NCBI RefSeq assembly: GCF_030272615.1
Contig: NC_081413.1
Span: 331,075,302-331,139,301, forward strand
Direction of reading: 5' to 3'
Source: Cryptomeria japonica
Lineage: Eukaryota; Streptophyta; Pinopsida; Cupressales; Cupressaceae
Length of the DNA stretch: 64,000 bases
Shown: positions 61,341-64,000 of the stretch, piece after piece
Numbering within the stretch: position 1 is the first letter of the stretch
Layout: each line of letters begins with the position of its first letter
Made by a program: the position numbers and the translations under genes
Notes under the pieces: model-generated
Seen by the model: only the letters and a program-made list of their open reading frames with translations
Databases searched by the model: none
What the model was told of the DNA's origin: nothing

Positions 61341-64000
61341 GCAAACGGGGACCCCCTGTTTTTGCTTTTTAGGGTTTTGCCTTGGTGTCGCAACTGCTAA
61401 TCACCAACCTTTTAACAATGAGGAGTTAGAGGTTTTGAGGAGTCATCCAAGCCAAATAGAGAAAGCATGCCCCAATCAGTGTTTGGACATCACCAAAGGA
61501 CTCAAAAGGCCCGAAAGACGAAAATCACAATTGCTTAGGGTCAATTATGACAACTTCCTATTTTTTAGGGATTTTGCTTTTTTTTGCTTCTTTTTTCTTT
61601 TTTTTTTCTTTTTCGATTTTTGGCACTTTGGGACGAATTTGGGATTCTGCTTTTTTGGTCTTTTTTTTTGCTATTTTGAAAGTAGACCTAGGGTTTGGTC
61701 CCTTAGGTCGTGGCATCAGTGCTCGTGTCTTCAAAATCAAAAAATTATGTCTCCAAGTGTAAAAGGTAAGGTAAAAACCCTAGGCTAGGGTTTTGTTCCA
61801 GATGATCCAGGTAAAAACATGGCAGATCAAACATCAACATGGTAGACCAAACTTGAAGATGGCAGAGATGGAATGAATTCAAACATGGCACATAGACCTA
61901 TTGTCAGACCAATGTCAAGACCACCCTGGAAAAGCAGCCATCAAGTTTGCACAAGGTTTGGACATGGCGAATAGCCCTCAAAGTCCGCCTTGCCTAGAAG
62001 ATGTCCAATGGAAGGATCAAATCCGTCAAGCACATGGAATTTAATGTCCAATGATGCTCGAAGTCTGCCTAAGAGGGTAGAAAGTATGTCTAAGGAGCTG
62101 CAAAAGCAAAGAGGGAGGATGTCCAATCAGCTATGAACCCCGCCCAAGCAATGTCCAAACTCTCATGAAGTCCACCCTCTCTAGCTGGGATTGTCTAATG
62201 GTCCTCCAAGTCCGCCTTGGCAAGATGACCTTCAAGTTTGCTCAAGGAAGGAAAGGATGAAAGCAAGGCATGAAATGCATGTCCAAACCCCAGTCAAGTC
62301 CGCCTTGTCCAAACAAGCCTCAAGTCCGCCAAAGGAAGCAAGATGAAATGGCAAAAGAATGGCAATGTCCGCCCAGCACTTGGAGGAGCATTGCATAAAG
62401 AAGACAAAGTCTGCCTAGGAGGTAGAAAGGATGTCCAAACACTTGGCAAAATCCGCCCAGCAGCAAGGAAGATAAGTCCAAACATGTGCAAAGTCCGCCT
62501 TGGCTAGAGAGCCTCCAAGTCTGCCCAAGGTGAAGAACATGAAGCAAATATGGCAAAGGTGAAGCCAAGTCCGCCTTGGCAAGACATTCTTAAACTCTGA
62601 CCTGCAGTTAGAAAGGATGGCAAAGATGAAGTAAACTCCGACATGCAGTTAGGAAGGATGACCAAACATAAGCCAAAGTCCACCCAAGAGGTTCTTGACA
62701 TGGTAAAAGGGATGTCTAACAATCATGGAAGTCTGTCCAAGAAGAAAAGCATGGTCTTGCACCATGTAAAGTCCGACTAGCAGCATAAAAAGATTGTCCA
62801 AGGACTCTCAAAGTCCGCCCAAGTAAATGAAAGCAAATTAAAGCAAGGAAGCAAAGGACGTCCAAACATGAGTCGAAGTCTGCCCACTCTTGGCTAGACA
62901 CACTAAAAAGTCCGCTCAAGGAGAAATTGAAGGTGGCAAAGCAAAATTGCAAGGTTTGGCTATGTCTAAACAAGTTCCAAGTCCGCCTTGGCTAGGGAAC
63001 CTCCAAAATCTGCCATCCTCAAAGGTTGATTGTTCAATGGAAGGGTTAAGTTTGTCCACAAGTAAATCTAAAAGCAATGTCTAAGCATCTCCAAGGTCCG
63101 CCTTGAGCATTATATTCACAAAGTCTGCCTAGGGAGATTGAAGAGTATGACAAGATGAAAGTCCGCCCTAGCAAGGAGTTTGACAAGATAGATGTGAAGC
63201 TCACCTAGCAAGGTATAAAGATTGTTTGATGGACCATGAACTCCACCCTAGGACTTGGCACGAAGGTCTTGAAGTCCGACCTAGGGAAGAAGAGGAGACA
63301 AGTCTAAACATTTGCCTAGTCCGCCAAGCAAGATAGGGCCAATAGAGGGGTAAAGTTCGCCCAAGGTTAGAAAGATGCTATGGCCAAGACTACCTTAAGT
63401 CCGCCTTGGAAGAAGATAGCATGGCATAAAGATTAAAAATCAAAGACAAGCCTAAACACTTGCCAAGTTCGCCTATGGCTTAAGGATTAGACATGGAGAT
63501 GGCTAAAGAAACATAAAGCACATGAAATTCACCATCGAAAGATCGACCAAGATTGAAAGGGTTGGAAAAGTAAAGCTCGACACCTAAAATATTTTTTATA
63601 TATTTTTTTCTAATGGATCTTTGCCAACACATTCACCTACCCAAGGAAGGAAAGGAATTTCCAAAGTCCGACCCAAGTGTTGGAATTTGCCAAGAGAAAA
63701 TAAAATAAAAAATGGCTGTGTGGAATTTTTCCACAACAAAAGAATCAAATTTTGACTAAGTGTTGGAAAGAAAACTGGAAGAAAGAAGAAGATTAAAGAG
63801 GAAAAGTAAAGAGGAAATGAATAAAATCCTTGTTCGAGGGTGGAGTTTGTCCTGCTTAGCACAAGCCAAATTCAGAATTGAGGGCAAATCCATAGGCAAA
63901 GTGGGTCTAAGCATATAGATGGCCAAAATCTAGGTGTTGGAAGGTTCACACAAAGGTGTCACAAAATGAAATTGAATAGCCAAAATTTGGTTATGGGAAA
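61341..64000 (+). other. Motif-rich retroelement-like leader with AAGTCCGCC repeats
   Basis: From about 61950 to 63680 the motif AAGTCCGCC occurs about 13 times exactly and in a similar number of one- or two-base variants, at 20-110 bp spacing. It is usually followed by TTGG, CAAG or TAGG. A purine-rich spacer text (ATGGCAAAG, GGAAAGGATG) lies between. No coding pattern is seen. The organisation resembles the leaders of elements A and D, suggesting a plus-strand element whose gag would lie beyond the window. A primer-site-like sequence may lie at about 61330-61400 but is not clear. Confidence 0.45.

Noticed and set aside
61547-61788. Overlapping Phe-rich ORFs
   Set aside because: They arise from T-rich low-complexity DNA and have no domain-like composition.

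Overview
The window is nuclear DNA of a plant with a large, repeat-dominated genome. It is AT-rich and packed with LTR retrotransposons, most of them decayed by in-frame stops. It contains only one stretch that looks like host coding sequence. A gymnosperm (conifer-like) source fits the old TE load and a first exon running into TE-rich DNA, but that is an inference and other large-genome plants are possible.

Layout. (1) 1-13244: element A, Ty3/gypsy Tat-like. A 5' LTR (cut by the window edge), PBS, 2 kb leader and decayed gag lie on +. No pol is visible. A minus-strand coiled-coil ORF follows, joined to a second copy of the leader, PBS and LTR in inverted orientation. Then come 67 bp ending in a polypurine tract and a 3' LTR on +. 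(2) 13245 to about 21100: element B, an Athila-like gypsy pol in one frame with many stops, followed by a third ORF with a plant-transposon-protein-like pattern and a possible 3' LTR. (3) 21129-32374: an old 5'-truncated copia element. Its 3' LTR is split by a complete younger copia element (24728-32351) with near-identical LTRs and a perfect 5-bp target duplication ACTGG. (4) 34050-45716: element D, a Tat-lineage gypsy on the minus strand with LTR, PBS, long leader, gag, protease, a G-patch-like segment, RT, RNase H, second (archaic-type) RNase H and integrase. A plus-strand coiled-coil ORF lies beyond integrase, antisense to pol. Its 3' end and flank match the antisense ORF of A. (5) 46780-56410: one or two elements without visible polymerase. 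They carry a roughly 1120-codon ORF of unknown function (48633-52003), LTR-like regions and arrays of short palindromes. (6) 59507-59773: probable first exon of a plastid DHNA phytyltransferase (MenA/ABC4) gene ending at a GT donor. The rest of the window would be its first intron, holding another motif-rich retroelement leader.

The main unexplained theme is iterated short motifs in noncoding leaders and LTRs. Each element family has its own motif: TCGTAYGA in A, ACAGACGCG in D, AAGTCCGCC at 61950-63700, AGTCTTTGAGCTT at 52350-52830 and CCTAACAGGG in the copia LTRs. Arrays of about 34-bp hairpins occur as well. The second theme is the coiled-coil ORF found antisense to gag-pol in both Tat-like elements.
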